DNA from: Spirochaetia bacterium UBA6919
GTDB lineage: Bacteria > Spirochaetota > UBA6919
Direction of reading: 5' to 3'
Assembly: GCA_002450905.1 (NCBI GenBank)
Contig: DKAT01000114.1
Coordinates: 15,734 to 79,733 of the forward strand
DNA length: 64,000 nt
Each line of letters opens with the position of its first letter. Within the stretch, counting starts at the first letter, position 1. A program made the translations under genes and the position numbers. The notes under the pieces are model-generated. The model saw only the letters and a list, made by a program, of their open reading frames with translations, had not been told where the DNA came from and ran no database searches. Shown one piece after another: positions 55,000 to 64,000 of the stretch.

Positions 55000-55257
55000 T
55001 TATTTCGAGGTCAACTGGATACCCTGTTTCTTAATAAGGGATCTGACTGTGTCAGATGGCTGAGCTCCTTTTCTATACCAATTTAAGATCCTTTCTTCAT
55101 TGAGTTTAAACTGCTGATCTTCCACATTATTTAATGGATTATAATACCCAAGCACTTCAATATATGCACCGTCGCGTTTCTTACGTGAATCAACTGCAAC
55201 GACATGATAGTAGGGTCTTTTTTTGGATCCACCACGGGATAATCTGATTTTGACCAA
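55000..55257 (-). CDS. rpsP: 30S ribosomal protein S16
   Basis: 85 aa. MVKIRLSRGGSKKRPYYHVV, YIEVLGYYNPL and ERILNWYRKGAQPSDTVRSL are the standard blocks. Preceded by AGGAGG and about 84 bases from ffh. Confidence 0.98.
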   Translation of the reverse strand: MVKIRLSRGGSKKRPYYHVVAVDSRKKRDGAYIEVLGYYNPLNNVEDQQFKLNEERILNWYRKGAQPSDTVRSLIKKQGIQLTSK

Positions 55258-55340
55258 TGGGTCCTCCTGTCATATTATATTTTAATCTCTATATATCAAT
55301 TAGAATAATTAATCTTTTTTATTACTTATTTGATTTTCTA

Positions 55341-56672
55341 TTAAAGATTCATTCCTTTCATTCCGCCCAGCATATTCTGGAGAAATCGGGGATTTTTTTT
55401 CACCTTCTGCATCATTTTCTGCATAGATTCGAACTGTTTTAATAGGCGATTGACTTCCTGAATTGTTGTTCCACTCCCAAGGGATATTCTTCTTCGCCTG
55501 TTACCATTGATTATTCGAAAGTTCTTACGTTCTTTTGGTGTCATGGAAAGGATAATCGCTTCTGTATGCAAAAGATTTTTCTCATCCACAGACTGATCCT
55601 TCATTTGACCTTTTATGGGTAACATATCCAAAATACTTTGTAAAGGTCCCATCTTCTTGAGTTGCTGAATCTGAGAAAGAAAATCGTCTAAATCAAACTT
55701 ACTCTTAAGTAATTTCTTTTGCGTCTTAATAGCTTCTTCGACATCGATAGCCGCCTGAGCCTTTTCTACAAAAGAGATAATATCTCCCTTACCAAGAATA
55801 CGACCTGCTACCCTCTCTGGGTAAAACTTCTCAAAGTTCTCAATTTTTTCGCCCGTTCCTATGAACTTAATACTCTTTCCAGTGGTCTTTTTAATGGATA
55901 GAGCAGCTCCACCACGTGTATCACTATCGAATTTAGTTAAGATAATACCGTTAATATTGAGTCGGTGATCAAAAGATTTCACGACATCTACTACATTTTG
56001 TCCAGCCATAGCATCTGAGACGAACAATATCTCATCAGGTTCTGTAATCTTCTTAATCTTCTCCAATTCAACCATCAATGGCTCATCTACCTGGAGTCGA
56101 CCTGCAGTATCTAATATAATTGCATGATATTCATAATCCTTAGCATACTTCAAAGCATTCTTGCAAATCTTAATGGGGTCGTTATGATCCTCTGTAAAGA
56201 AACCAAGCCCGGTTTGCCCAGCTAATATTTTAAGCTGATCCTTGGCAGCAGGGCGATAGGTATCCGCTGAAACCAATAAGACCTTTTGATTGACCTTGAG
56301 CAGATTCCCTAATTTAGCACAAGTAGTTGTTTTTCCAGATCCTTGAAGTCCCACAAACAAGATAACAGAGATTTCTCCCCGTTTCTTCAGTTGTATTTCA
56401 TCACTGTGACTACCCATAATATCAACCAATTTATCGTGAACAACTTTGATAAACTGATCTGTGGGGGAAATACTTTTTAAAACCTTTTCCCCAAGGGCTT
56501 CTTCTTCAACGAGCTTTATAAAATCTTTAACAACCTTATAATTAACATCCGCTTCAAGAAGAGCAAGTTTAATTTCCCTGACACCATCTTGAATATTCTT
56601 CTCGGAAAGACGGTTTTGACGGGAGAGGGTTTTAAATATTCCTTCAAAGCGACTTGTGATTTTATCCAGCAT
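55341..56672 (-). CDS. ffh: Signal recognition particle protein Ffh
   Basis: 443 aa. N domain, G domain with GLQGSGKTTTCAKL, DTAGRLQ, TKFDSDTRGGAALSI, and a Met-rich M domain (about 330-443; QSILDMLPI, RRRRISLGSGTTIQEVNRLLKQFESMQKMM) that binds SRP RNA and signal sequences. First gene of the operon; a good promoter lies about 80 bases upstream. No SRP RNA gene seen in the window. Confidence 0.98.
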   Translation of the reverse strand: MLDKITSRFEGIFKTLSRQNRLSEKNIQDGVREIKLALLEADVNYKVVKDFIKLVEEEALGEKVLKSISPTDQFIKVVHDKLVDIMGSHSDEIQLKKRGEISVILFVGLQGSGKTTTCAKLGNLLKVNQKVLLVSADTYRPAAKDQLKILAGQTGLGFFTEDHNDPIKICKNALKYAKDYEYHAIILDTAGRLQVDEPLMVELEKIKKITEPDEILFVSDAMAGQNVVDVVKSFDHRLNINGIILTKFDSDTRGGAALSIKKTTGKSIKFIGTGEKIENFEKFYPERVAGRILGKGDIISFVEKAQAAIDVEEAIKTQKKLLKSKFDLDDFLSQIQQLKKMGPLQSILDMLPIKGQMKDQSVDEKNLLHTEAIILSMTPKERKNFRIINGNRRRRISLGSGTTIQEVNRLLKQFESMQKMMQKVKKNPRFLQNMLGGMKGMNL

Positions 56673-56749
56673 AATTTTCTAAACTATTGAATACAAAGTA
56701 AGTATTAAAAGACGCGAAACCCTTTTAAAGATTTATTGTCAAAAAGTGA

Positions 56750-56778
56750 AATATATTGGAATACAAAGAATTTGTCAA
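56750..56778 (-). promoter_or_regulatory. Sigma-70-type promoter of the ffh operon
   Basis: Minus strand: perfect TTGACA (56778-56773), 17-base spacer, TATATT (56755-56750), 78 bases from ATG 56672. A second TTGACA (56742-56737) has no good -10. Confidence 0.65.
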
Positions 56779-57139
56779 GATTTTTTAAAAAATAGTTTGA
56801 TTATTTTAGTTAATAATACGTATTCCATGAAGTATTGATTGGCATTATTTTAATTATAGATAGCAATTGTAAAATCTACTCTAGTATTACTAATATTTTT
56901 TCATGTTTTGAAATATATTTCTTGTATTATTATTATAAATAATTTTTGAAAATACAAGTGTCATAATTTCTTTATAATAAACCCAACTGATAATATTATA
57001 TAAAATAATTTTGTATTAACTATCTTTTGTCATAATATACATCACAATTCACTTAAATAATTATAAAATTATTAATTGTACCTTTATCATGAAAACATAT
57101 AGCAAAAAATACTTTCCAATGGGTATATACCGAAGAACC

Positions 57140-57166
57140 ATCGGAATTAAAAAATTCAGTTCCGAT
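57140..57166 (+). repeat. 27-bp dispersed near-palindrome, copy 5
   Basis: Arms ATCGGAA and TTCCGAT; centre TTAAAAAATTCAG. 128 bases beyond the end of the SDR gene. Confidence 0.85.
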
Positions 57167-57293
57167 TGTTTAGGGTTGCTATATTAATGTATCGATTAAG
57201 TCCGTTAATAGTTATATTAATCAATTATTTCTTTGAATGACTATTGGTATGATATGAATAGGATAGTCCATCAAAATAATATAAATATCATAT

Positions 57294-58082
57294 TCAGCAA
57301 TATGTTTCACAAAGTGAATACAGTTCTTCAATAGCTTGAATATTTCTTCCAAAGATACAAGGGGTAATTTTTTTATTTTCAAAATATTTCCCCGTTGTTG
57401 AATTACCTATGGGATCTGTTGCTAACCAAACGGGAGTTGCCGCACCCTGTTCTGGGGATTGATGTCCCCCAAATCCCAGGCTATTACTCAGGGCTGAATT
57501 AACATCTCCGGGATGACAGGTATTGACTGTAATTCCTAATTGTTTATATCTTTCTGCCAGAGCAATGGTAAGCATTCGATTGGCTTGTTTGGACTGTCTG
57601 TAGGCTGTATTATTGTGATATCTTCTTTGGGTGAATTGAAGGTCATTTATATCCAGATCTCCAGCCCAATAACTAGCTACATTAATAATCCGGGACGGGG
57701 AAGACTCCATTAATATATCCTGAAATCCTTTTGATAATCTTAAGTAACCTAAAATATTTGTAGCAAATTGTTTTTCCAATCTCTCAGGAGTCTCCTGCCT
57801 CTGACGAGGAGTTTCTGCGGCGTTATTGATGAGAATGTCAAGGGGTTGATTCCATCGTTTAAAAAGAGCTTTGATTGAGCTGTAATTAGATAAGTCAACT
57901 AATTCATAGTCTATAAAAGGATTTCCAGACACGGATTGAATCTCTTCAACTGTATTCTGAGCTTTTTTTTCATTTCGGCAAACCAAAATTACCTTGTAAT
58001 TTCTATTCATAGCCAATTTCATGGCTATGGCCTTTCCAATAGATCCTGTAGCACCGGTAACTATAGCAGTTATTTGGGACAT
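57294..58082 (-). CDS. Short-chain dehydrogenase/reductase
   Basis: 262 aa. Cofactor motif TGATGSIGKAIAMKL, NNA motif (ILINNAAETP) and catalytic Y-x-x-x-K in AYRQSKQANR. Overall resembles retinol-dehydrogenase/WW-oxidoreductase-like SDRs (VNTCHPGDVNSALS). NAD(P)-dependent oxidoreductase, substrate unknown. Not clearly in an operon. Confidence 0.9.
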   Translation of the reverse strand: MSQITAIVTGATGSIGKAIAMKLAMNRNYKVILVCRNEKKAQNTVEEIQSVSGNPFIDYELVDLSNYSSIKALFKRWNQPLDILINNAAETPRQRQETPERLEKQFATNILGYLRLSKGFQDILMESSPSRIINVASYWAGDLDINDLQFTQRRYHNNTAYRQSKQANRMLTIALAERYKQLGITVNTCHPGDVNSALSNSLGFGGHQSPEQGAATPVWLATDPIGNSTTGKYFENKKITPCIFGRNIQAIEELYSLCETYC

Positions 58083-58243
58083 GACTTCCCCATTTCGACT
58101 CCATCATGGGACTATCCTATAAATGGGAGTTGGGATTTAACGAATAACCAGTATAATGAATTCCTTGGCAGATTTATACTTCAGGATCTTATAGAAACTT
58201 TAAATAGCTGTGCCATCCAGAAGTGATCGGATATTGAAATATA

Positions 58244-58873
58244 TTATTTTTTTGCTATTTCTTTAAATAATTTTATTTTTGCCTTTGTAGACCAGTTATT
58301 TCCACCAACAAGTCTTCCTAGGAGATTTCCATCTTTACCAATAATAAACGTCGATGGAATCCCAGTTATACCATAATTTTCTGTAGCATCACCTAATAAT
58401 ATAGGGAAATCATATTTATTTTTATCAATAAATGACTTTACAGTTTTATGATCCTCGTTAGAAAGAGCAAGTATAACAAAGGGCTGGTCCTTCATTTTTT
58501 CATAGAGGACTTGCATTGATGGCATTTCTCTTACACAAGGACCACACCATGTTGCCCAGAAATTAAGAAATACAATCTTGCCTCTATAATCTTTTAGAGA
58601 AACCATTTTTCCATTCAATAGTTTAGCTTTAAAATTAGGTGCTTCGACCTTTTCTTTAGCGATAGAAAATCCTTCATCTGATAATTTCTGTAGTATAGGA
58701 TCATTAGTAGAAGTGCCAGGGGAATCTACATTTTTTTCACTTGGTTTCTCAGCCTTTGATTTAGAATTATTAGCAGTGCTGGTTTTCTCCTGATTTGTCT
58801 TTCCATCCTTTGATGTTGCACAAGCAGTAAGATAAATCATAAAAAAAGATATAATGATTATTAATATTTTCAT
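58244..58873 (-). CDS. TlpA/ResA-like thioredoxin lipoprotein
   Basis: 209 aa. Lipoprotein signal with LTAC, a Lys/Ser/Thr-rich spacer of about 40 residues, then a TlpA-type thioredoxin domain (about 80-209) with WATWCGPC and the cis-Pro loop TGIPSTFIIGKDG. Reduces disulfides in the periplasm, often for cytochrome c maturation, which would suit the cytochrome c at 42704. The DsbD-like protein at 30652 could be its electron donor. Confidence 0.92.
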   Translation of the reverse strand: MKILIIIISFFMIYLTACATSKDGKTNQEKTSTANNSKSKAEKPSEKNVDSPGTSTNDPILQKLSDEGFSIAKEKVEAPNFKAKLLNGKMVSLKDYRGKIVFLNFWATWCGPCVREMPSMQVLYEKMKDQPFVILALSNEDHKTVKSFIDKNKYDFPILLGDATENYGITGIPSTFIIGKDGNLLGRLVGGNNWSTKAKIKLFKEIAKK

Positions 58874-58904
58874 TGAAATCCTCCAAAATGGGTTATTTAG
58901 ATAA

Positions 58905-59162
58905 TTATTTCTGATAGAAGTTATTGAGATATAATAGTTTCATGGATTTTGGAACTTTTTTTACCTGATATTCCAATTGATGAGCCTGAGATTTAGTGAG
59001 ATTTCCTTTATAAGAAATTAATTGGACAGGAGTTCTCCCTCTGGTATATTTAGCCCCTCTTCCCTTGTTATGTAATTCAAGTCTTTTTGTTAGATTGTTA
59101 GTACATCCACAATAGTAAGTATTATCGGCACATTGGATGAGATATACAACCCAGTTATTCAT
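58905..59162 (-). CDS. GIY-YIG nuclease family protein (UPF0213-like)
   Basis: 85 aa. NWVVYLIQCADNTYYCGCTNNLTKRLELHNKGRGAKYTRGRTPVQLI contains the GIY-YIG-type fold (VYLI...YYCG) and catalytic Arg; same length as YhbQ. Often fragmentary nuclease of unknown role. 32 bases upstream of the TlpA-like gene. Confidence 0.9.
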   Translation of the reverse strand: MNNWVVYLIQCADNTYYCGCTNNLTKRLELHNKGRGAKYTRGRTPVQLISYKGNLTKSQAHQLEYQVKKVPKSMKLLYLNNFYQK

Positions 59163-59225
59163 CTGATATTAAATTTTGTAATTTTCCATTGAAAAGTCAA
59201 GTTATTCTCACTATATAATTATACT

Positions 59226-61253
59226 TTAATCTTTTAAAAGCCCCTTCATTTGGCTAAAATAATCAGTGGCTTCTTCATTCGTTAAGTCTGGTTGAGATTG
59301 AGAAGTTATCTGATTAAGATATTGCGGGGGAATATCCTCTAAAAATCTTGATGGAATACGGGATTCAATGCTACCATATTTCTTTCTTGTTTTACAGGAA
59401 GTAAGTGTAAGAGTCTTCATGGCTCGTGTAAATCCTACATAACATAAACGTCTCTCTTCCTCTAAATTTTCATTGTTCCCATGAGGTATTATCCCTTCCT
59501 CCATCCCAACAAGAAATACATGGGGGAATTCCAAACCCTTGGAGCTATGAAGTGTTAACAGTGTTACCTTATTATAAAACTGATTCTCATCTTCCTCTGT
59601 AGAACCTTCATACATTAGGCTGATATTATTGAGATATCCACTTAAACTTATAATCCCATCATCTTCTCTCTCGTCTTGCTTTGTCTCATAATCATGGATG
59701 GATTTTATGAAGTCTTTGATATTTTCTAATTTTCTCTGCCACTCACCATCATCCTTACATAACTTATACAGAGCTGATTCATAGTCCATATATTCAATAA
59801 GACGCTTTGTAGTATGAGCAATTGGGTTATAATGATATTCTTTTTTAAATTGATGAATCATATCAACAAACTCCATTATCCGTGCCTGAGACTTTAAATC
59901 AATATGATTTGCGGATTGTATTTTTTCCATAGCTTGTAATAGAGATAGTTTATGTTTCATTGCAAAGTTTCTTAGGGCTTCTATAGTCGATTCCCCGATA
60001 CCTCTCCTGGGATAGTTAATGATCCGAAGAAGGGAAATATCATCTTCATTATTATTAATCACCTTCAGATAAGCTATCAGATCTTTTATTTCTTTTCGAT
60101 CAAAGAAACTGATCCCTCCCACAAGACGATAAGGTATATCCCTCTCCCGCAAAACCAGTTCAAATGGTCTTGATTGGAAATTAGTACGATACAAAATAGC
60201 GAAATCATGGTACTTTTGGTTACCCCGAAACTTCATATCGAATAATCTATCAACCACCCGATAGGCTTCATCACTCTCATCACTGCACTCATAATAATGA
60301 ATCAGCTCACCGATACCCTTATCCGACCAGAGGGATTTAGGCTTGCGTAAAGAGTTTTTACTGATTATCGCTGAGGCAGATTTAAGTATAGCACCAGTTG
60401 ATCGATAATTCTGATCCAGTATGACCGTTTTAACCGGATGATAATCCACTTCAAATCTCTGAAAGTTACTACTCTCGGCACCTCTCCAGGAATATATGGA
60501 TTGATCATCATCTCCAACTATTGATATATTTGAATCACTTTTTGTAAAACATTTAATAAGCTCATACTGGGCATAATTTGTGTCTTGATACTCATCGACA
60601 AGGATATATTGAAATCTCTTTCTGTATTTATCACTGATTTCCTGGTTATTTTTTAACAAATGCACCATGTAGAGAAGAAGATCATCAAAATCCATCGATT
60701 GACATACCATTAACTGTGATTGATACTTCTCATAAACGTTTATAACTAGTTCAGAACTTCCTTCCATTACGGTTGTATTTTTTAAGTCCCTTGGGAAAAG
60801 TAATTGATTCTTAGCACGACTGATAAGGGAGAGCACAACTTCAGGTTTTGTTATATCAAGGGGAACATTAAGATCTACAAAGATTTGTTTAATATTTGAT
60901 AGCTGATCACTCTCACTCATTATGGTAAAATTATTTTTAAATCCAATATGATGACCTTCCTTTCGTAATAATTTAGCACACAACGCATGAAAAGTACTAA
61001 TAGAAAGACCTCTAATAAATTTCTTCCCAAGAATCCCTGAAATACGTTCTTTCATTTCATTAGAAGCTTTGTTTGTGAATGTGACACCAAGGATATTCAT
61101 GGGATTGATGTTATGTTTCGAAATTAGATAAGCTATTTTATGGGTAATCACCCCAGTTTTCCCACTCCCAGCACCAGCCAGGATCATCAGAGGTCCCTTA
61201 TTATAATATATAGCTTCGCGTTGTTTATCGTTAAGGAAATTTGTATTCATCAT
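59226..61253 (-). CDS. UvrD/PcrA-type ATP-dependent DNA helicase
   Basis: 675 aa. SF1A helicase: Walker A LAGAGSGKTGVIT, Ia VTFTNKASNEM, II ILVDEYQDTN, III GDDDQSIYSWRGA, IV LDQNYRS, V LLTLHSSKGLEF, VI EERRLCYVGFTRA. Translocates 3'-5' in excision repair and recombination control. Shorter than E. coli UvrD (720), with a short C-terminal tail. Could be called rep, uvrD or pcrA; the sequence alone does not decide. Confidence 0.95.
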   Translation of the reverse strand: MMNTNFLNDKQREAIYYNKGPLMILAGAGSGKTGVITHKIAYLISKHNINPMNILGVTFTNKASNEMKERISGILGKKFIRGLSISTFHALCAKLLRKEGHHIGFKNNFTIMSESDQLSNIKQIFVDLNVPLDITKPEVVLSLISRAKNQLLFPRDLKNTTVMEGSSELVINVYEKYQSQLMVCQSMDFDDLLLYMVHLLKNNQEISDKYRKRFQYILVDEYQDTNYAQYELIKCFTKSDSNISIVGDDDQSIYSWRGAESSNFQRFEVDYHPVKTVILDQNYRSTGAILKSASAIISKNSLRKPKSLWSDKGIGELIHYYECSDESDEAYRVVDRLFDMKFRGNQKYHDFAILYRTNFQSRPFELVLRERDIPYRLVGGISFFDRKEIKDLIAYLKVINNNEDDISLLRIINYPRRGIGESTIEALRNFAMKHKLSLLQAMEKIQSANHIDLKSQARIMEFVDMIHQFKKEYHYNPIAHTTKRLIEYMDYESALYKLCKDDGEWQRKLENIKDFIKSIHDYETKQDEREDDGIISLSGYLNNISLMYEGSTEEDENQFYNKVTLLTLHSSKGLEFPHVFLVGMEEGIIPHGNNENLEEERRLCYVGFTRAMKTLTLTSCKTRKKYGSIESRIPSRFLEDIPPQYLNQITSQSQPDLTNEEATDYFSQMKGLLKD

Positions 61254-61456
61254 CTTGAATTAGTATATTATATTCTGCATATATATGAGTTATATGGATA
61301 TTTAATTTTCTTTACGCAAGTAATCATAAGAAATTATCGCCATACCCCTTTGTATTTCTTGGGGAAAATAGTTTCGACACACAAGCAATCATATATTAGT
61401 ATATAATTGATTGAAATTACTAACTGGAAAATCTTATTGTTTTTATAGGAAATAAG

Positions 61457-62074
61457 GTGAGTCAAAAATTATTAGTCATCCTGTTAATAGGATTAGTTAT
61501 TTTTTTATCCTGTAAGAAAAAAACGGATGATAAATCTATATTTCCCTACCAAACAACAGTACAGGTTTATGCAATCACTTCCTATTTTACTACAGAAAAA
61601 AAAATTAAAAAGTTTCTTGATAAAACAGTGGATATCACAAGCATTGGAAATCAGGAAAAATATAATCGCTCTCTCAAAAACATTTTTGGTGCTCGTAAAA
61701 AATCAAATGCTTTTATAGTTCACTCTATCGACTATTTTATATCTCTTAAAAAAAATCTTATCACGAAATATTATTCTGCAAAGGCTTATGAGGAGAAATA
61801 CAATCGCTTTAATGACAACTTTCTCATCGACATAAAAAAATCATCCTTACCTAATGAATATTGGAAAGTAACATATTTCCTCAGAAAACAGGGTCCTCTA
61901 ATCATCTATATTATCGAAAAATGGATTAATAAAAAACAGTTATTCAAAGTATATTTTGATGAACGCGGATATAGAATTAAAATTATCAATCATTTACAAA
62001 ATAATGAATCAAAAATAGAATATCTCGAATCAAATAATCTCATTCAAACCACTATTAAAAAAAATCGCCCATGA
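61457..62074 (+). CDS. Lipoprotein of unknown function
   Basis: 205 aa from GTG 61457, with AAATAAG ahead of it. Signal VILLIGLVIFLSC gives a clear lipobox. The mature protein is basic and strand-rich toward the end (KLFKVYFDERGYRIKIINH), resembling small spirochaete lipoproteins but matching no family I can name. Confidence 0.7.
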   Translation: MSQKLLVILLIGLVIFLSCKKKTDDKSIFPYQTTVQVYAITSYFTTEKKIKKFLDKTVDITSIGNQEKYNRSLKNIFGARKKSNAFIVHSIDYFISLKKNLITKYYSAKAYEEKYNRFNDNFLIDIKKSSLPNEYWKVTYFLRKQGPLIIYIIEKWINKKQLFKVYFDERGYRIKIINHLQNNESKIEYLESNNLIQTTIKKNRP

Positions 62075-62198
62075 TTTGAACATTTTTTTGTCACTCCATA
62101 AAGATTTTTTAATCCTGTTACGAAATACATTATATAGTCGAATAATTTAAATCAATATCACTGCACAAAGCTCCATAGAACATACAAGGAAGTCAAAA

Positions 62199-62888
62199 AT
62201 GGTTTTACAGGAGAGATCAAACAACATTACATCGCTCAATGACCCTGAAATCTTTATCCAGATGGGCGAGATGTTTTTCAGGAACAAAAAATATATCAAA
62301 TCCATCCATTATTTTGAAATGATATTAGAAATTGACCCACACAACAAAGAAGCACATTATTTCCTGGCTAAAATCTATCAAACCATCCACGACGATAACA
62401 AAGCCATAACCCATCTTGAAAAATTATTATCGACTCAAAAAGGGAATCTTGATTTAATCAAACTCCTCATCAAATTATATTTAAAAGAAAAACTATATCC
62501 AAAAGCAGAATCCCTCTTAATATCAAGAATTCACTGGTATCACGGAGATATCAATATCTGGACACGATTTAAAAATTGGATAACCAAACAAAATCCCAAT
62601 CAGAAGGAATATGAAATGATACTATTCCAGATTATCTATATCCAGAGAGAGTCAGAAAAATATAAATCAGCCCTGAAATACGCTAAAAAGCTCATCAAAT
62701 CATCCAATACACCCATCCACCGATATATCCTGGCTACAATCTATGAAGCGATGAATGATATCCATAACGCCCAGAAAGAATTTGCTAAAATAAATCAAAA
62801 CTTCGGGCAATTTACCATTAAATTATACGAGCAATTATACAAAAAATGCACAGAGAGTGAGCTCATCCCAAACGCCAATTCCTTATAA
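62199..62888 (+). CDS. TPR protein
   Basis: 229 aa, no signal peptide. Three to five TPRs (IFIQMGEMFFRNKKYIKSIHY, AHYFLAKIYQTIHDDNKAI, HRYILATIYEAMNDIHNA). ACAAGGAAG precedes ATG 62199. A cytoplasmic scaffold; partner not evident. Its end overlaps the convergent ATPase gene by six bases. Confidence 0.8.
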   Translation: MVLQERSNNITSLNDPEIFIQMGEMFFRNKKYIKSIHYFEMILEIDPHNKEAHYFLAKIYQTIHDDNKAITHLEKLLSTQKGNLDLIKLLIKLYLKEKLYPKAESLLISRIHWYHGDINIWTRFKNWITKQNPNQKEYEMILFQIIYIQRESEKYKSALKYAKKLIKSSNTPIHRYILATIYEAMNDIHNAQKEFAKINQNFGQFTIKLYEQLYKKCTESELIPNANSL

Positions 62889-63863
62889 ATCAATATTTTT
62901 AATAAATCTCCTGCCAAATTCCCTGAGCAATTCCACCCCATTCAAATCAGTTTCCGCCAAATAATTGTACCACAAATCCTTTCCAAAAAATAATTCCCTG
63001 ATTTCCTCTAAATATTTATTTTCCTGTCCCTTTCGATGGATAAAAAAATCTCCCAATCCATCTTCCGGCAGAACTTTATTCACAATAATCCCCCCAATAG
63101 GGATCAAATTCTTTTCTAATGATTGAATCGCCTTATATGTTTCTAGAATAGGCAAGCGTTCAGGGATCAAAACAAATAGAAATGCACACAAATCCTTCTT
63201 AATTATATTATCCCTGAATCCAGAAAATAATTTCCTCCTCTCATAAAGGATCTTTAAAATCTTATCCTCTTCTTGTTTCTTATGAGTAACAGTATCCCAC
63301 ATCTTCTTTAATGTTTGTACTTTCTTACGCTGGGAAATCATCCCCTCAATCCAGCTACTCATAAGCTCAGGAAGACTTAACAGACGAAGGGTATGACCGG
63401 TCGGTGCAGTATCAAAGACAATTTGATCATAATGATCCATTTCATCCGATATTAATCCACTGATTTTCAAAAATAACGCCGATTCTTCAGCCCCTGGAGA
63501 CATTTTAGCCAGATCCAATTGCTTATCCATCTCCCTACGTACGGCTGGCCGGAGGATAGAGTATAAATTCTCCCTCACCCCATCAATATATAAATTCATT
63601 TCCCGTTCAGAATCAATTTCGATACAATCTAAATTCAAACAAACAGGACGAATGATCCCCCCCGATAAGTTCAGATTAAATATATCCGATGTGGAATGAG
63701 CAGGATCAGTAGAAACCAGCAACACCCGATTCCCCTCCTCAGCATGAATCAAAGAATAAGCAGAAGCACAACTGGTTTTCCCAACACCCCCTTTCCCCCC
63801 AAAAAAAATAATTTTCCTGTTATTTAACCCAAATATATTATTTTTCACACAACCAATTCCCAA
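62883..63863 (-). CDS. ArsA/GET3-family ATPase
   Basis: 326 aa from TTG 63863, or from GTG 63848 (MKNNIFGLNNRK), which matches the family better. Deviant Walker A GGKGGVGKTS, switch I STDPAHSTSDIF, switch II FDTAPTGHTLRLLSLPELM. In arsenite pumps it drives ArsB; in eukaryotes GET3 carries tail-anchored proteins. No arsR/arsB is present, so a GET3-like chaperone role is as likely. Confidence 0.88.
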   Translation of the reverse strand: MGIGCVKNNIFGLNNRKIIFFGGKGGVGKTSCASAYSLIHAEEGNRVLLVSTDPAHSTSDIFNLNLSGGIIRPVCLNLDCIEIDSEREMNLYIDGVRENLYSILRPAVRREMDKQLDLAKMSPGAEESALFLKISGLISDEMDHYDQIVFDTAPTGHTLRLLSLPELMSSWIEGMISQRKKVQTLKKMWDTVTHKKQEEDKILKILYERRKLFSGFRDNIIKKDLCAFLFVLIPERLPILETYKAIQSLEKNLIPIGGIIVNKVLPEDGLGDFFIHRKGQENKYLEEIRELFFGKDLWYNYLAETDLNGVELLREFGRRFIKNIDL

Positions 63864-64000
63864 AATAACATATATAATAATACTCTTTTAAAATTGAAGT
63901 CATAATATCAACGTTGTCATGGTGAGGCTCTCGAACCATGTTTCAAAGGATTTCAAGTATAAAAAATTATCAGTATATATTAGAGTCACTGCATAATAGT
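63864..64000. other. Window end with partial REP-like element
   Basis: Only the repeat at 63916-63940 is recognised; the rest is AT-rich and may contain the promoter of the ATPase gene. Confidence 0.5.
63916..63940 (+). repeat. REP-like hairpin element, partial copy
   Basis: GTCATGGTGAGGCTCTCGAA followed by CCATG: the same left half as the 60-bp element at 39943, with a CATGG/CCATG stem replacing ATCCT/AGGAT. The paired base changes keep the hairpin. Confidence 0.7.

Larger units (their letters stand above)
56673..57293. other. Long intergenic region upstream of ffh, with palindrome copy 5
   Basis: 621 very AT-rich bases, the longest gap in the window. Holds the ffh promoter (56750-56778) and the near-palindrome (57140-57166). 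The middle 300 bases show no reading frame, RNA or repeat I recognise. Confidence 0.55.

Noticed and set aside
62883..63863. Arsenite resistance operon
   Set aside because: The ATPase has no arsR, arsB or arsD neighbour within the window; family match alone does not show arsenic resistance.

Overview
This is AT-rich DNA (roughly one third G+C by eye) from a flagellated bacterium with a Gram-negative envelope. Evidence is a flgN-flgK-flgL-fliW-csrA operon, outer-membrane-type beta-barrels, an OmpA-like protein and several lipoproteins. Class III adenylate cyclases, TPR/caspase proteins, the ffh-rpsP-khpA-rimM-trmD-rplS-rnhB order and split glycine dehydrogenase (gcvPB) fit a spirochaete-like lineage best, but no rRNA or other decisive marker is present. 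TTG and GTG starts are common. I see no tRNA, rRNA, CRISPR array, insertion sequence or prophage.

Layout. 1-8.6 kb: a frameshifted leucine-rich-repeat lipoprotein gene, a TPR-adenylate cyclase, a radical SAM protein, mazG, and a secreted caspase-TPR protein. 8.9-13.5 kb: the flagellar hook-filament junction operon with the FliW/CsrA switch. 13.7-20.3 kb: mgtC, a methyltransferase, ygfZ, a coiled-coil membrane protein, purM and cvpA. 20.3-29.3 kb: a minus-strand operon of membrane adenylate cyclase and two related beta-barrel proteins, divergent from a DASS-type transporter with its own cyclic-nucleotide-binding domain and a substrate-binding protein. 29.4-38 kb: amidase, a DsbD-like protein with unusual domain order, tlyA, a DUF1385 protein, a foldase-like lipoprotein, a glycosyltransferase-like protein and mtnA. 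38-40.4 kb: an accessory patch with BrnT/BrnA-type toxin-antitoxin, an LRR protein, a C-rich orphan gene and palindromic repeats. 40.4-46.9 kb: a sigma-54 activator, a small cytochrome c cluster, glyA and gcvPB. 47.3-51.5 kb: a divergent signalling cassette (histidine kinase, Ras-like GTPase, coiled-coil protein, membrane Roadblock-like/BON/OmpA protein). 52.3-56.7 kb: the translation/SRP operon. 57.3-64 kb: SDR, TlpA-like lipoprotein, GIY-YIG protein, UvrD/PcrA helicase, lipoprotein, TPR protein and an ArsA/GET3-type ATPase.

The observations most worth following are: (1) a dispersed family of five 27-bp near-palindromes, all intergenic, with 7-bp arms identical in every copy; (2) the Ras-like GTPase / histidine kinase / Roadblock-OmpA cassette, whose two plus-strand proteins share an N-terminal motif; (3) the adenylate cyclase facing a transporter fused to a cyclic-nucleotide sensor; (4) the secreted caspase with long, nearly identical TPRs; and (5) decayed or recoded genes (LRR lipoprotein frameshift, N-terminally cut BrnT).
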